Shown piece by piece: positions 52,844 to 61,361 of a stretch of 64,000 nucleotides of DNA. Origin of the DNA: Psychromarinibacter halotolerans. Its GTDB lineage: Bacteria; Pseudomonadota; Alphaproteobacteria; Rhodobacterales; Rhodobacteraceae. Position 1 is the first letter of the stretch, and the number at the start of each line of letters is the position of its first letter. The notes under the pieces are model-generated. The model was not told the DNA's origin. It did no database searches and saw only the letters and a program-made list of their open reading frames with translations. Made by a program: the position numbers and the translations under genes. The stretch spans positions 62,001 to 126,000 of the forward strand of contig NZ_JARGYD010000005.1 of assembly GCF_029168315.1 (NCBI RefSeq), in the 5' to 3' direction.

Positions 52844-54139
52844 TCAGAGAGTCGGATAGATCGGAAATTTGCGGCAAAGCGCGGTGACTTCGGCTTTCAC
52901 CTTCTCCTCGACCTCGGTGTTGCCGTCCTCGCCGTTCGCGGCCAGCCCGTCGATCACTTCGACGATCCAGTCGGCGATCTGCCGGAATTCGGGCTCGCCA
53001 AAGCCGCGGGTGGTGCCGGCGGGCGTGCCAAGCCGGACACCCGAGGTCACGAAGGGCTTTTCCGGGTCGAACGGGACGCCGTTCTTGTTGCAGGTGATGT
53101 GCGCGCGGCCCAGCGCGGCCTCGGCGGCCTTGCCGGTCACGCCCTTGGGCCGCAGGTCGGCCAGCATCAGGTGGTTGTCGGTGCCGCCGGACACGATGTC
53201 GACGCCGCCCTTCATCAGCTGGTCGGCCATGGCGCGCGCGTTGGCCTTCACCTGCGCGGCATAGTCCTTGAACTCGGGGCGCAGCGCCTCGCCGAAGGCG
53301 ACGGCCTTGCCGGCGATGGCGTGCATCAGCGGACCGCCCTGCAGACCCGGGAACACGGCCGAGTTGATCTTCTTCGCGATCGCTTCGTCGTTGGTCAGGA
53401 TCAGACCGCCGCGCGGGCCGCGCAGCGATTTATGGGTGGTCGAGGTGACGACATGGGCGTGCGGCACCGGAGAGGCGTGGACGCCGCCCGCAACCAGACC
53501 CGCGATATGCGCCATGTCGACGTGCAGGTAGGCCCCGATCTCGTCCGCGATGGCACGGAACGCGGCCCAGTCCCATTCGCGCGAATAGGCGGTGCCGCCC
53601 GCGAGGATCAGCTTGGGCTTGTGCTCCAGCGCCTTGGCGCGGATCTCGTCCATGTCCAGAAGGTTGTCCTGCTGGCGCACGCCGTAGGACACGACGTTGA
53701 ACCACTTGCCGGACATGTTGACCGGCGAGCCGTGGGTCAGGTGGCCGCCCGAGTTCAGGTCAAGCCCCATGAAGGTGTCGCCCGGTTGCAGCAGCGCCAG
53801 GAACACGGCCTGGTTCATCTGCGAGCCCGAGTTCGGCTGCACGTTGGCAAAGCCCGCGCCGAACAGTTCCTTGGCACGCTCGATGGCCAGCGTCTCGGCC
53901 ACGTCGACGTACTGGCAGCCGCCGTAGTAGCGTTTGCCGGGATAGCCCTCGGCATACTTGTTGGTCATGATCGAACCCTGCGCCTGCAGGACGGCCAGCG
54001 AGACGATGTTCTCAGAGGCGATCAGTTCGATCTCGTCCTGCTGACGACCCAGTTCGTTCTGGATCGAGCCGAACAGCTCGGGGTCGCGGTCAGCGAGGTT
54101 TTCGGTGAAGAAGCCGGAATCGCGGTGTGGCGCGTTCAT
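52844..54139 (-). CDS. glyA: Serine hydroxymethyltransferase
   Basis: PLP enzyme that interconverts serine and glycine and feeds one-carbon units to folate. 431 residues. Conserved blocks are DEIELIASENIVS (35-47), GYPGKRYYGGC (65-75), HLTHGSPVNMSG and the PLP lysine K237 in TSTTHKSLRGPRGG. Full length and intact. A 5-formyl-THF cyclo-ligase gene lies 7 kb downstream, another folate enzyme. Confidence 0.97.
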   Translation of the reverse strand: MNAPHRDSGFFTENLADRDPELFGSIQNELGRQQDEIELIASENIVSLAVLQAQGSIMTNKYAEGYPGKRYYGGCQYVDVAETLAIERAKELFGAGFANVQPNSGSQMNQAVFLALLQPGDTFMGLDLNSGGHLTHGSPVNMSGKWFNVVSYGVRQQDNLLDMDEIRAKALEHKPKLILAGGTAYSREWDWAAFRAIADEIGAYLHVDMAHIAGLVAGGVHASPVPHAHVVTSTTHKSLRGPRGGLILTNDEAIAKKINSAVFPGLQGGPLMHAIAGKAVAFGEALRPEFKDYAAQVKANARAMADQLMKGGVDIVSGGTDNHLMLADLRPKGVTGKAAEAALGRAHITCNKNGVPFDPEKPFVTSGVRLGTPAGTTRGFGEPEFRQIADWIVEVIDGLAANGEDGNTEVEEKVKAEVTALCRKFPIYPTL

Positions 54140-54302
54140 GGGTACTTTCCCTTCGGGCAGCCTTGGATTTGCCCGGCCTCATACCGCACCGCGGGCGCGG
54201 GATGAAGCCCCCTAAACGACGCGCCGTGTCGCATGCGCGGCATCGGGTGGTTTTCCTTGTGTTTTCTTCCTTCACTTGCAATCTGGCCCAAGGAGCGCGC
54301 CG

Positions 54303-55061
54303 ATGCAGAAGATCGCCTTCGTGGCAAACGATACCGAGGTCGCCCGGACGGCCCTGACCGAACTTGCGGGGCGGTACGGCTCGACGAGTCCGGAAGAGGC
54401 CGACGTGATCGTCGCGCTGGGCGGCGACGGGTTCATGCTTCAGACCCTTCACGGCACCATGCACCTTGATGTTCCGGTCTACGGCATGAACCGGGGGACG
54501 GTCGGGTTCCTGATGAATGGCTATACCGACGACAAGCTGATCGAACGGCTGGAAGAGGCCGAGGAAACCGTCATCCACCCCCTGCACATGAAGGCGGAAA
54601 CGCCCGAGGGCCGGATTCACGAGGCACTGGCGATCAACGAGGTTTCGCTGCTGCGCGCGGGTCCGCAGGCGGCAAAGCTGCGCATCACGGTCGATACGCG
54701 CGTCCGGATGGAGGAACTGGTCTGCGACGGTGCGCTGGTGTCGACGCCGGCGGGATCGACGGCCTACAACTACTCGGCGCACGGGCCCATCCTGCCGATC
54801 GGCTCTGACGTGCTGGCGCTGACGGCCATCGCACCGTTCCGGCCCCGCCGGTGGCGCGGCGCCTTGCTTCCGATGAACGCCTCGGTGCGGTTCGACGTGC
54901 TGGAGCCCGAGAAAAGGCCAGTCATGGCCGACGCGGACAGTCGCGCCGTCGAACGGGTGACGTCTGTCGAGATCCGGGCGGATCGGTCGGTGCGACACCG
55001 CCTGTTGTTCGATCCGGGTCACGGACTGGAAGAGCGACTAATCAGCGAACAGTTCGTCTGA
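54303..55061 (+). CDS. nadK: NAD kinase
   Basis: Phosphorylates NAD to NADP. 252 residues. GGDG is at 40-43 (VALGGDGFMLQTLH), the NADK block NRGTVGFLMN follows and TPAGSTAYNYSAHGPILP is in the C-terminal half. Short relative to E. coli NadK (292), as in many alphaproteobacteria. AAGGAGCGCCG precedes the ATG at 54303. It is divergent from glyA and is followed by an unusual AT-rich gap. Confidence 0.95.
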   Translation: MQKIAFVANDTEVARTALTELAGRYGSTSPEEADVIVALGGDGFMLQTLHGTMHLDVPVYGMNRGTVGFLMNGYTDDKLIERLEEAEETVIHPLHMKAETPEGRIHEALAINEVSLLRAGPQAAKLRITVDTRVRMEELVCDGALVSTPAGSTAYNYSAHGPILPIGSDVLALTAIAPFRPRRWRGALLPMNASVRFDVLEPEKRPVMADADSRAVERVTSVEIRADRSVRHRLLFDPGHGLEERLISEQFV

Positions 55062-55541
55062 CTTATTGCGCCGTCATGCTGTGATGGCGTCAGTGATGTG
55101 CGACAGTCCTTGTCATGCGAAGTTAACGTACCGCTTTCACACTCGGTGGCGCGATGAACATATGACTTCCTATGCGTCAATTTTGTAAGATGGATTTAAT
55201 GTTCTGAGCGTGTTTCTGAATATTTAATTGAGTTAGGCGCTATTATTTAAGTTTCGAATTTTCGTAAATCTTATTAATTTAACCAGTTCTGCGGTTTTCG
55301 ACGTTACTGGTAAATATTTTTGGTCTCTTGTGGGTTCTGGACGCATTATTTATCTACGTTAGGTTGTTTTTGGGTCGCGTTGTAAGCGAATGATCAACCA
55401 TCAAGTGTGTGTTTCACGATTTTTATTTGCCGTTTTGTTGTCTTGATGGCGCATCGTTGCGCCAAGTTTCTGCCATCGGCTGACGGTAACTTGCCTTTGC
55501 CGGCGCGCCGGACCTAAGGTAGTCCCAGCAAGGAGTGGCTC
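55062..55541. other. 480-bp AT-rich intergenic region
   Basis: No gene is recognised. Hand counting gives 110 G or C in the 300 bases at 55141-55440 (about 37%), against flanking genes that are clearly above 60%. Features inside: the hairpin TGGCGCA-TCGT-TGCGCCA at 55447-55464 preceded by a T-rich run, and a GTG-TGTTT-CAC palindrome at about 55408. It could hold a small RNA, a long leader for the next gene, or the remnant of an acquired sequence. Confidence 0.55.
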
Positions 55542-55736
55542 ATGTTGGAAACACCGGAAAGCCGTACGGTAATGATGCTGTACGAACTTCAGCGTGAAAT
55601 TCGCGAGATGCGGAGAGAGATGAAATCACGCTTGGACGAGATTGAAGACCGCCTTGCGCGTGCCGAAGACCGACTCGCCGGGCTGGCCGGTGACGTCGCC
55701 GAGCCTTTCCGGGCCGTGGTTGCAAAAGAACACTGA
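55542..55736 (+). CDS. Short coiled-coil protein
   Basis: 64 residues, very rich in Arg and Glu: YELQREIREMRREMKSRLDE, then IEDRLARAEDRLAGLAGDVA. Almost the whole chain is predicted to be a coiled coil with no membrane segment. AAGGAG lies 7 bases before the ATG. A GC hairpin follows (GCGCC...TCCGGTCGAACCGGA...GGCGC). No family is recognised; scaffolding or dimerisation is the only hint. Confidence 0.65.
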   Translation: MLETPESRTVMMLYELQREIREMRREMKSRLDEIEDRLARAEDRLAGLAGDVAEPFRAVVAKEH

Positions 55737-55743
55737 TCGCACT

Positions 55744-55772
55744 GGCGCCCTCCGGTCGAACCGGAAGGCGCA
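55744..55772. terminator. Hairpin between the coiled-coil gene and prpE
   Basis: CTCCGGT and ACCGGAA pair around CGA, with GCGCC and GGCGC on the outside. It is followed by AGTAAAACC, so a T tract exists only on the minus strand reading; it probably ends prpE as well as the short gene. Confidence 0.55.
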
Positions 55773-55797
55773 GTAAAACCGGCTTCTCCAGCCTCTG

Positions 55798-57699
55798 TTA
55801 CTCCGCAACAGCCAGCGGATACCCCAGCTCTTCAACGGCAGAGCGGATCTCATCCAGAATCGCGGGATCGTCGATGGTGGCAGGCATTTTGAACTCCTGT
55901 CCATCCGCGATCTTCACCATCGTTGCCCTGAGGATCTTGCCGGATCGCGTTTTCGGCAGCCTGTCGACGACCGAAACCAGCTTGAACGCCGCGACCGGAC
56001 CGATCTTTTCACGCACCAGCGCGACGCATTCCTTCCCGATCTCGGCAGGGTCCCGGTTCACGCCCTTCGTCAGGCAGACGAACCCCATCGGAAGCTGACC
56101 CTTCAGCGCGTCCGACACGCCGATCACGGCGCATTCCGCGACATCCGGGTGCGAGGCTAGGACCTCTTCCATGCCGCCGGTCGACAGACGGTGCCCCGCG
56201 ACGTTGATCACGTCGTCGGTGCGCGCCATGATCCACAGATAGCCGTCCTCGTCCTTCATGCCCGCGTCGCCCGTCTCGTAGTAGCCGGGGAAGTGCGACA
56301 GGTAGGATTTCTTGAACCGCTCCGGCGCGTTCCAAAGGGTGGGCAACGTGCCCGGCGGCAGCGGCAGCTTCACGGCGATGGCCCCCAGCGTGCCCGGCGG
56401 AACCTCGTGCCCCTCGTCGTCGAGAATGCGGATGTCATAGCCCGGCATCGCCACGGTCGGAGAACCGATCTTGACCGGCAGCGGCTCGATCCCCGCCGGG
56501 TTGCCCGCGATGGTCCAACCCGTCTCGGTCTGCCACCAGTGGTCGTAGACCGGCTTGCCCGTCATCTTCTGCGTCCACTCGATGGTGTCCGGATCCGCGC
56601 GTTCACCGGCAAGGTAGATCGCGCGCAGGTTCGACAGATCGTATTTCTTGATGAACTCGCCGTTGGGGTCCTCGCGCTTCACCGCGCGGAATGCCGTCGG
56701 GGCGGTGAAGAAGCTGCGGACCTTGTGCTCGGATATAACACGCCAGAACGTACCGGCGTCGGGGGTGCCGACGGGCTTGCCCTCGAACACGATGGTGGTG
56801 TTGCCGTGCACCAGCGGGCCATAGCAAATATAGCTGTGCCCCACGACCCAGCCGACGTCGGACGCGGCCCAGAACACCTCTCCGGGCTCGACGTTGTAGA
56901 TGTTCTTCATCGTCCAGTTCAGCGCGACCAGATGGCCGGCAGTGGGGCGCACCACGCCTTTGGGCTGCCCGGTCGTGCCCGAGGTGTAAAGGATATAGGC
57001 GGGGTGGTTCCCTTCGACCGGGACACACTCGGCCGGTTCCACGCCGAACTGGAACCCGTGCCAGTTCACGTCGCGCCCTTCCTCAAGATGGGCGACCTCT
57101 TGTTCCCGCTGGAAGATCACGCAGAAGTCCGGCTGGTGCTCTGCCACGTCCAGCGCGCCGTCCAGCAGCGGTTTGTAATGCACGATCCGGCCCGGTTCGA
57201 TCCCGCACGAGGCGGCGATGATGCACTTGGGTTTGCAGTCGTCGATTCGCACCGCAAGCTCGTTCGCCGCGAAGCCGCCGAACACGACCGAATGCACCGC
57301 ACCCAGCCGGGCGCAGGCCAGCATCGCCTCTAGTGCCTCGGGGATCATCGGCATGTAGATGATCACGCGGTCGCCTTTTTCGACGCCCTTGGCCCGCAGC
57401 GCACCCGCAAGCTGCGCCACGCGGTTGCGCAGGTTCACATAGGTGATGCGGCGGGTGACACCGGACACGGGGCTGTCGTGAATGATCGCGACCTGATCGC
57501 CGCGTCCGGCCTCGACATGGCGGTCGACGGCGTTCCAGCAGGCGTTAACCTTCGCATCCGCGAACCACTCGTAAACATCGTCCCCCCGGTCGAACAGCGC
57601 CTGTTTCGGCGGCTCGATCCAGTCGATGGCCTCGGCCTGTTTCAGCCAGTAACCCTCGGGGTCGTCCTGCCAGGACTTGTAGACGTCCGCGTATGCCAT
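55798..57699 (-). CDS. prpE: Propionyl-CoA synthetase
   Basis: Acyl-AMP-forming ligase that activates propionate, 633 residues. ATP loop YTSGTTGQPKG at 238-248; GYYETGDAGMKDEDGYLWIM and the C-terminal LPKTRSGKILRATM lysine, which is a target of acetylation control. The N-terminus AIDWIEPPKQALFDRGDDVY distinguishes propionyl-CoA from acetyl-CoA synthetases. GAGGAGG lies 8 bases before the ATG at 57699, which was therefore preferred to 57708. Propionyl-CoA carboxylase and methylcitrate genes are not in the window. In marine relatives PrpE also activates acrylate during DMSP degradation. Confidence 0.93.
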   Translation of the reverse strand: MAYADVYKSWQDDPEGYWLKQAEAIDWIEPPKQALFDRGDDVYEWFADAKVNACWNAVDRHVEAGRGDQVAIIHDSPVSGVTRRITYVNLRNRVAQLAGALRAKGVEKGDRVIIYMPMIPEALEAMLACARLGAVHSVVFGGFAANELAVRIDDCKPKCIIAASCGIEPGRIVHYKPLLDGALDVAEHQPDFCVIFQREQEVAHLEEGRDVNWHGFQFGVEPAECVPVEGNHPAYILYTSGTTGQPKGVVRPTAGHLVALNWTMKNIYNVEPGEVFWAASDVGWVVGHSYICYGPLVHGNTTIVFEGKPVGTPDAGTFWRVISEHKVRSFFTAPTAFRAVKREDPNGEFIKKYDLSNLRAIYLAGERADPDTIEWTQKMTGKPVYDHWWQTETGWTIAGNPAGIEPLPVKIGSPTVAMPGYDIRILDDEGHEVPPGTLGAIAVKLPLPPGTLPTLWNAPERFKKSYLSHFPGYYETGDAGMKDEDGYLWIMARTDDVINVAGHRLSTGGMEEVLASHPDVAECAVIGVSDALKGQLPMGFVCLTKGVNRDPAEIGKECVALVREKIGPVAAFKLVSVVDRLPKTRSGKILRATMVKIADGQEFKMPATIDDPAILDEIRSAVEELGYPLAVAE

Positions 57700-57859
57700 C
57701 GTATGCACCTCCTCGCTCCTGCGCGGGACGTTACTTTGGGGAAAGGGAGTCGGGCAAGCGGCACAGGTGCGCTATCCGGTCACTGTTCGCGATAACGGAG
57801 CCGTGATCGGCAAGGATGCGCGTGGCGCGGGTGGATCAGACCGGCCTTGGCGGACCTGT

Positions 57860-59647
57860 TCAGGGCATCAGCGGCCAGATCAGCGGGATCAGGGCCGAGG
57901 CCAGAAGCCCGATGCTCAGGTTCAGCGGGATGCCCACTTTCAGGAAGTCCGTGAAACGATAGCCGCCGGGGCCGTAGACCATCATGTTGGTCTGATACCC
58001 GATGGGCGTCGCAAAGCTGGCCGACGCCGCGACCATGACCGCCACGACCAGCGCTCGTGCGTCGAAGCCCATCGCATCCGCAAGCGCGATAGCGATGGGT
58101 GTGAGGACGACGGCAACGGCGTTGTTGGACACCAATTCGGTCAGCACCGAGGTCAGCAGGTACACCGCCCAGATCACGAAGAACGGGGGCAATTGGGTCA
58201 GAGCAGGGGCGATGCCGCGCACGATCAGTTCGACCGCGCCCGTCGATTCCAAGGCCGCGCCGATGGCCAGCATCGAGAAGATCAAGGCCAGCAGACGGCC
58301 GTCCACGAAGCCGAACGCCTCGTCGGCGTCGATACAACCGGTGATCAGCACCACGGCAACGGCGATGACCGCCAGCATCAGGATCGGCGCGATCCCGAAG
58401 GCCGCCAGCGCGACAAGCGCCAGCAGCGCGACGATCGCGATGGGGGCGTGGCTGCGGCGGAAGCCGCGGGCGGCGGGGCGGGTGACATCGACAAGGTCCA
58501 TGTCCTGCGCCAGACGCTGAATGTCCTCGTCCGCGCCTTCCAGCAGCAGCGTGTCCCCGACGTGAACGACCAGATCGTCCAGCTGGCGGCCGATGTTCTG
58601 GTTCCGGCGGTGCACCGCCAGCGGATAAACGCCATAGCGCCGACGCAGGCGCAGGTCGCCCAGCCGACGCCCCACCATCCGGCAGCCCGGCGTGATCAGA
58701 ACCTCGACCGTTTGCGTCTCGACCGCCGAGATCTGGTCCACCCGTTTCAGCGACTTGTTGCTTTGCAGGCTGAGAAGCTCGGTCATCTGGGTGCGCAGCA
58801 CGACGCGGTCGCCGACCTGCAACTCGACCCCGTCCAGGTTGCGGCGCAGCGAGTCGTCGCCCCGGATCACGTCGATCAGGCGCACGCCCTCGCGCTTGAA
58901 CAGCTGAACCCCCAGCACTTCGCGCCCGATCAGGTTGCTGTCGGGGGGGATCACCGCCTCCGTAAAGAACTTCATGCGCGACCGCCCGGTGGACAGCATG
59001 TCGGCCATGCTGTCGCGGGCAGGCAGCAAGCGCGGCGCGATGAAGCGCAGGTACAGCGCGCCCCACGCGACCAGCGCAAGGCCCAGGGGCGTGACCTCGA
59101 AAATGGTGAAAGGGGTCAGCCCGTAGCTGCGGGCGACACCGTCGACCAGCAGGTTGGTCGAGGTGCCGATCAGCGTCAGCGTACCGCCAAGGATCGCGCC
59201 ATAGCTGAGAGGGATCAGCAGCTTGGACGCGGGCATGTTCAGCTTCTGGGCCAACTGGACGAACACCGGGATCATCACGACCACGACCGGCGTGTTGTTC
59301 ACCACCGCCGAGGCCGCGATCACGAAGGCCATCAGCATCGCGATGGTGGTCTTCGGATTGGTGGCGACCTTTCGCTGGGCCGATTGCGTGAAGGCTTCCA
59401 GTGCGCCGGTCCTGACCAACGCCCCCATCACGATGAACATTGCCGCGATGGTCCACGGGGCGGGGTTCGACAGCACCTCCAGCCCGCGATCGTAGGGCAG
59501 AAGCCCGAGGATCAGCATCAGCGCCACGCCAGCGATGGCGACGACCTCGGTCGGATAGATCTCGCGCACGAACAACACGAACATCAATACCACGACGCCA
59601 AGAGTCACGAAGGCTTCTGCGCCGGGCGATAGGAACGACTGAATCAT
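57860..59647 (-). CDS. SLC13/DASS family permease with TrkA-C domains
   Basis: 595 residues. Two sets of membrane helices flank a central soluble part (about 205-390) with two TrkA-C (RCK-C) domains: VIPPDSNLIGREVLGVQLFK, VELQVGDRVVLR, VEVLITPGCRMVGRRLGDL and VHVGDTLLLEGADEDIQRL. NNTPVVVVMIPVFVQLA and the second helix group's SNNAVAVVLTPIAIALA carry the family's paired asparagine motifs. Probable sodium- or proton-coupled uptake of sulfate, citrate or a dicarboxylate. The start at 59647 (MIQSFLSPGAEAF) is used. Confidence 0.92.
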   Translation of the reverse strand: MIQSFLSPGAEAFVTLGVVVLMFVLFVREIYPTEVVAIAGVALMLILGLLPYDRGLEVLSNPAPWTIAAMFIVMGALVRTGALEAFTQSAQRKVATNPKTTIAMLMAFVIAASAVVNNTPVVVVMIPVFVQLAQKLNMPASKLLIPLSYGAILGGTLTLIGTSTNLLVDGVARSYGLTPFTIFEVTPLGLALVAWGALYLRFIAPRLLPARDSMADMLSTGRSRMKFFTEAVIPPDSNLIGREVLGVQLFKREGVRLIDVIRGDDSLRRNLDGVELQVGDRVVLRTQMTELLSLQSNKSLKRVDQISAVETQTVEVLITPGCRMVGRRLGDLRLRRRYGVYPLAVHRRNQNIGRQLDDLVVHVGDTLLLEGADEDIQRLAQDMDLVDVTRPAARGFRRSHAPIAIVALLALVALAAFGIAPILMLAVIAVAVVLITGCIDADEAFGFVDGRLLALIFSMLAIGAALESTGAVELIVRGIAPALTQLPPFFVIWAVYLLTSVLTELVSNNAVAVVLTPIAIALADAMGFDARALVVAVMVAASASFATPIGYQTNMMVYGPGGYRFTDFLKVGIPLNLSIGLLASALIPLIWPLMP

Positions 59648-59815
59648 TCGACGGGTGTCCGTGTCGGGGCTGTCCGTTGCAAACCGGACCGCATCCTTAC
59701 GTGTTGACGCGCCACGCACAAGCGGTCCGCCCGCGATTGCGGCGGCCACTGTGGCGCTGTCGCCGTGTGTGGCACCACATCGGGCGCTTTAACGGGCGCC
59801 GGGTCGTGCAGGTGC

Positions 59816-60643
59816 TCAGGCGTCGCGCTTGTCCGGACCCGAGGCGGCCAGCCGACCGCCCTGACGTACCATCTCGACCCGCGTCGCCTTGCCGGTCAGG
59901 TCGTCGGTTTCGACGTAAAGCCCCGACAGCGTGCCTTCGCCCTCGGACGGTGTGAACCGTCCGCCCGGCATCCCGGTGATGAACCGGCGCATGGGTTCGG
60001 ATTTCTCCATCCCGATCACCGAATTGTAGTCGCCGCACATGCCGGCGTCGGTCTGGAACGCGGTGCCGCCCGGCAGGATCATCCCGTCGCCGGTGGGCAC
60101 GTGGGTGTGGGTCCCGACCACGACGGATGCACGGCCGTCGCACCAGTGGCCTATCGCCATCTTCTCGGACGTCGCCTCGCAGTGGATATCGACAAGGATC
60201 GCCTGCGCCTGACCGCCCAGCGGGTGCGCCTTGAGCGTGCGCTCCAGCGCCGAGAAAGGGTCGTCGAACGGGCGTTTCATGAACACCTGTCCCAGCGCCT
60301 GCGTCACCAGCACCTTGCGGCCTCGGGTCGCCTCGAACAGGCGGGCGCCCTGACCGGGTGCGGACTTGGCATAGTTCAACGGCCGGACGATGCGGGGTTC
60401 GGTTTCGATGAACTGCAGCATGTCGCGCTGGTCGAAAGCGTGATCGCCAAGGGTCAGGCAGTCTGCCCCGGCCTCGAGCAACAGCTTGGCATGGGCGCCG
60501 GACAAGCCGACGCCGTTCGTTGCGTTCTCGCCGTTGACGACGACGAAATCGAGAGACCATTCGCTGCGAAGGCGGGGCAGATGGGTGGTGATTGCCTGCC
60601 GGCCGGACCGGCCCACCACGTCGCCGAGAAAGAGGATGCGCAT
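59816..60643 (-). CDS. YmdB-type metallophosphoesterase (TIGR00282)
   Basis: 275 residues. Calcineurin-like fold with MRILFLGDVVGRSGRQAI (1-18), VNGENATNGVGLSG, LGDHAFDQRD and GTHTHVPTGD; these are the metal ligands of the YmdB group. B. subtilis YmdB cleaves 2',3'-cyclic nucleotides and affects biofilm development; other members are uncharacterised. The ATG at 60643 is the family start. It is followed by no clear terminator and is downstream of dispersed repeat copy C. Confidence 0.92.
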   Translation of the reverse strand: MRILFLGDVVGRSGRQAITTHLPRLRSEWSLDFVVVNGENATNGVGLSGAHAKLLLEAGADCLTLGDHAFDQRDMLQFIETEPRIVRPLNYAKSAPGQGARLFEATRGRKVLVTQALGQVFMKRPFDDPFSALERTLKAHPLGGQAQAILVDIHCEATSEKMAIGHWCDGRASVVVGTHTHVPTGDGMILPGGTAFQTDAGMCGDYNSVIGMEKSEPMRRFITGMPGGRFTPSEGEGTLSGLYVETDDLTGKATRVEMVRQGGRLAASGPDKRDA

Positions 60644-60725
60644 GGCCGCAAGGGGTAGGCCGTGCGGGGGGGCGAGGGCAAGCGGAAAAGCCCTGTGGTT
60701 TCGCACTGCGGCTGGGGCTGGTCAG

Positions 60726-60788
60726 GGGGGCGCTGCCCCCGTCGCGCTGGCGCGCGCCTCCCCCGGGATATTTCTGGACAGAAGAAGC
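60726..60788 (-). repeat. Dispersed intergenic repeat, copy C (inverted)
   Basis: On the minus strand it starts GCTTCTTCTGTCC, continues AGAAATATCCCGGGGGAGG, then a GCGCG/CGCGC stem and GGGGGC-AGC-GCCCCC. The gap lies between the 5-formyl-THF cyclo-ligase stop and the YmdB start on the same strand. The orientation relative to the preceding gene is opposite to copy A. Confidence 0.75.
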
Positions 60789-60797
60789 GGGGGGCGG

Positions 60798-61361
60798 TCA
60801 GGCGAAGTTTAGCGTTTCGGCCTCAGTCACGATGGCGTCCAGCGGCTGATCGGTGGGTTCCAGCGGCAGGCTGTCGGTTTCCTGCGCGGCCCAAGCGAAG
60901 CCCACGGCCAGCACCGGCCCGGCGGCGCGCAGACGTTCCAGCGTGCGGTCGTAGAAGCCGCCGCCGTAGCCGATGCGCGCCCCCGCGCGGGTGAAGGCCA
61001 CGAGCGGCACGATCAAGATGCCGGGCGTCATCGGCTGGCCGTCCGCCGGAACGCGGGCCCCGAACGGGCCGTCCTGCATCGCGGCATCCGGCGTCCAGAG
61101 GTGGAACAGCAGCGGTTGACCGGCGGACTCGATCACCGGGACGCCGACGGGGGCAGAGGCCGCATGCGCCGCCATCGCGGGCAATGGGTCGATCTCGGTC
61201 CGCATCGGCATGTAGCCCGCCAGCGGGCGGCCCGCATGAGGGGCCAGAAACGCCGACAGCCGCGCCGCCCCGGCGGTGCGGTCGCCGGTCTCGAACGCCT
61301 GCTTGCGGCGGGCGAAGGCGGCCTCGCGCGCGGCGGCCTTGGCGGCCGAGAGATCGGTCAC
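60798..61361 (-). CDS. 5-formyltetrahydrofolate cyclo-ligase
   Basis: Converts 5-formyl-THF to 5,10-methenyl-THF with ATP. 187 residues from a GTG start that overlaps the mgtE stop (GTGA), so it is translated after mgtE. Family blocks are the basic start AAREAAFARRKQA, GYMPMRTEIDPLPAM, IVPLVAFTRAGARIGYGGGF (ATP loop, GYGGGFYD) and LEPTDQPLDAIVTE. It restores the folate pool that GlyA uses. Confidence 0.92.
   Translation of the reverse strand: MTDLSAAKAAAREAAFARRKQAFETGDRTAGAARLSAFLAPHAGRPLAGYMPMRTEIDPLPAMAAHAASAPVGVPVIESAGQPLLFHLWTPDAAMQDGPFGARVPADGQPMTPGILIVPLVAFTRAGARIGYGGGFYDRTLERLRAAGPVLAVGFAWAAQETDSLPLEPTDQPLDAIVTEAETLNFA

Noticed and set aside
57767..59632. Open frame of 621 codons antisense to the DASS permease
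   Set aside because: His/Asp/Arg-rich antisense shadow; the minus-strand permease is well supported.
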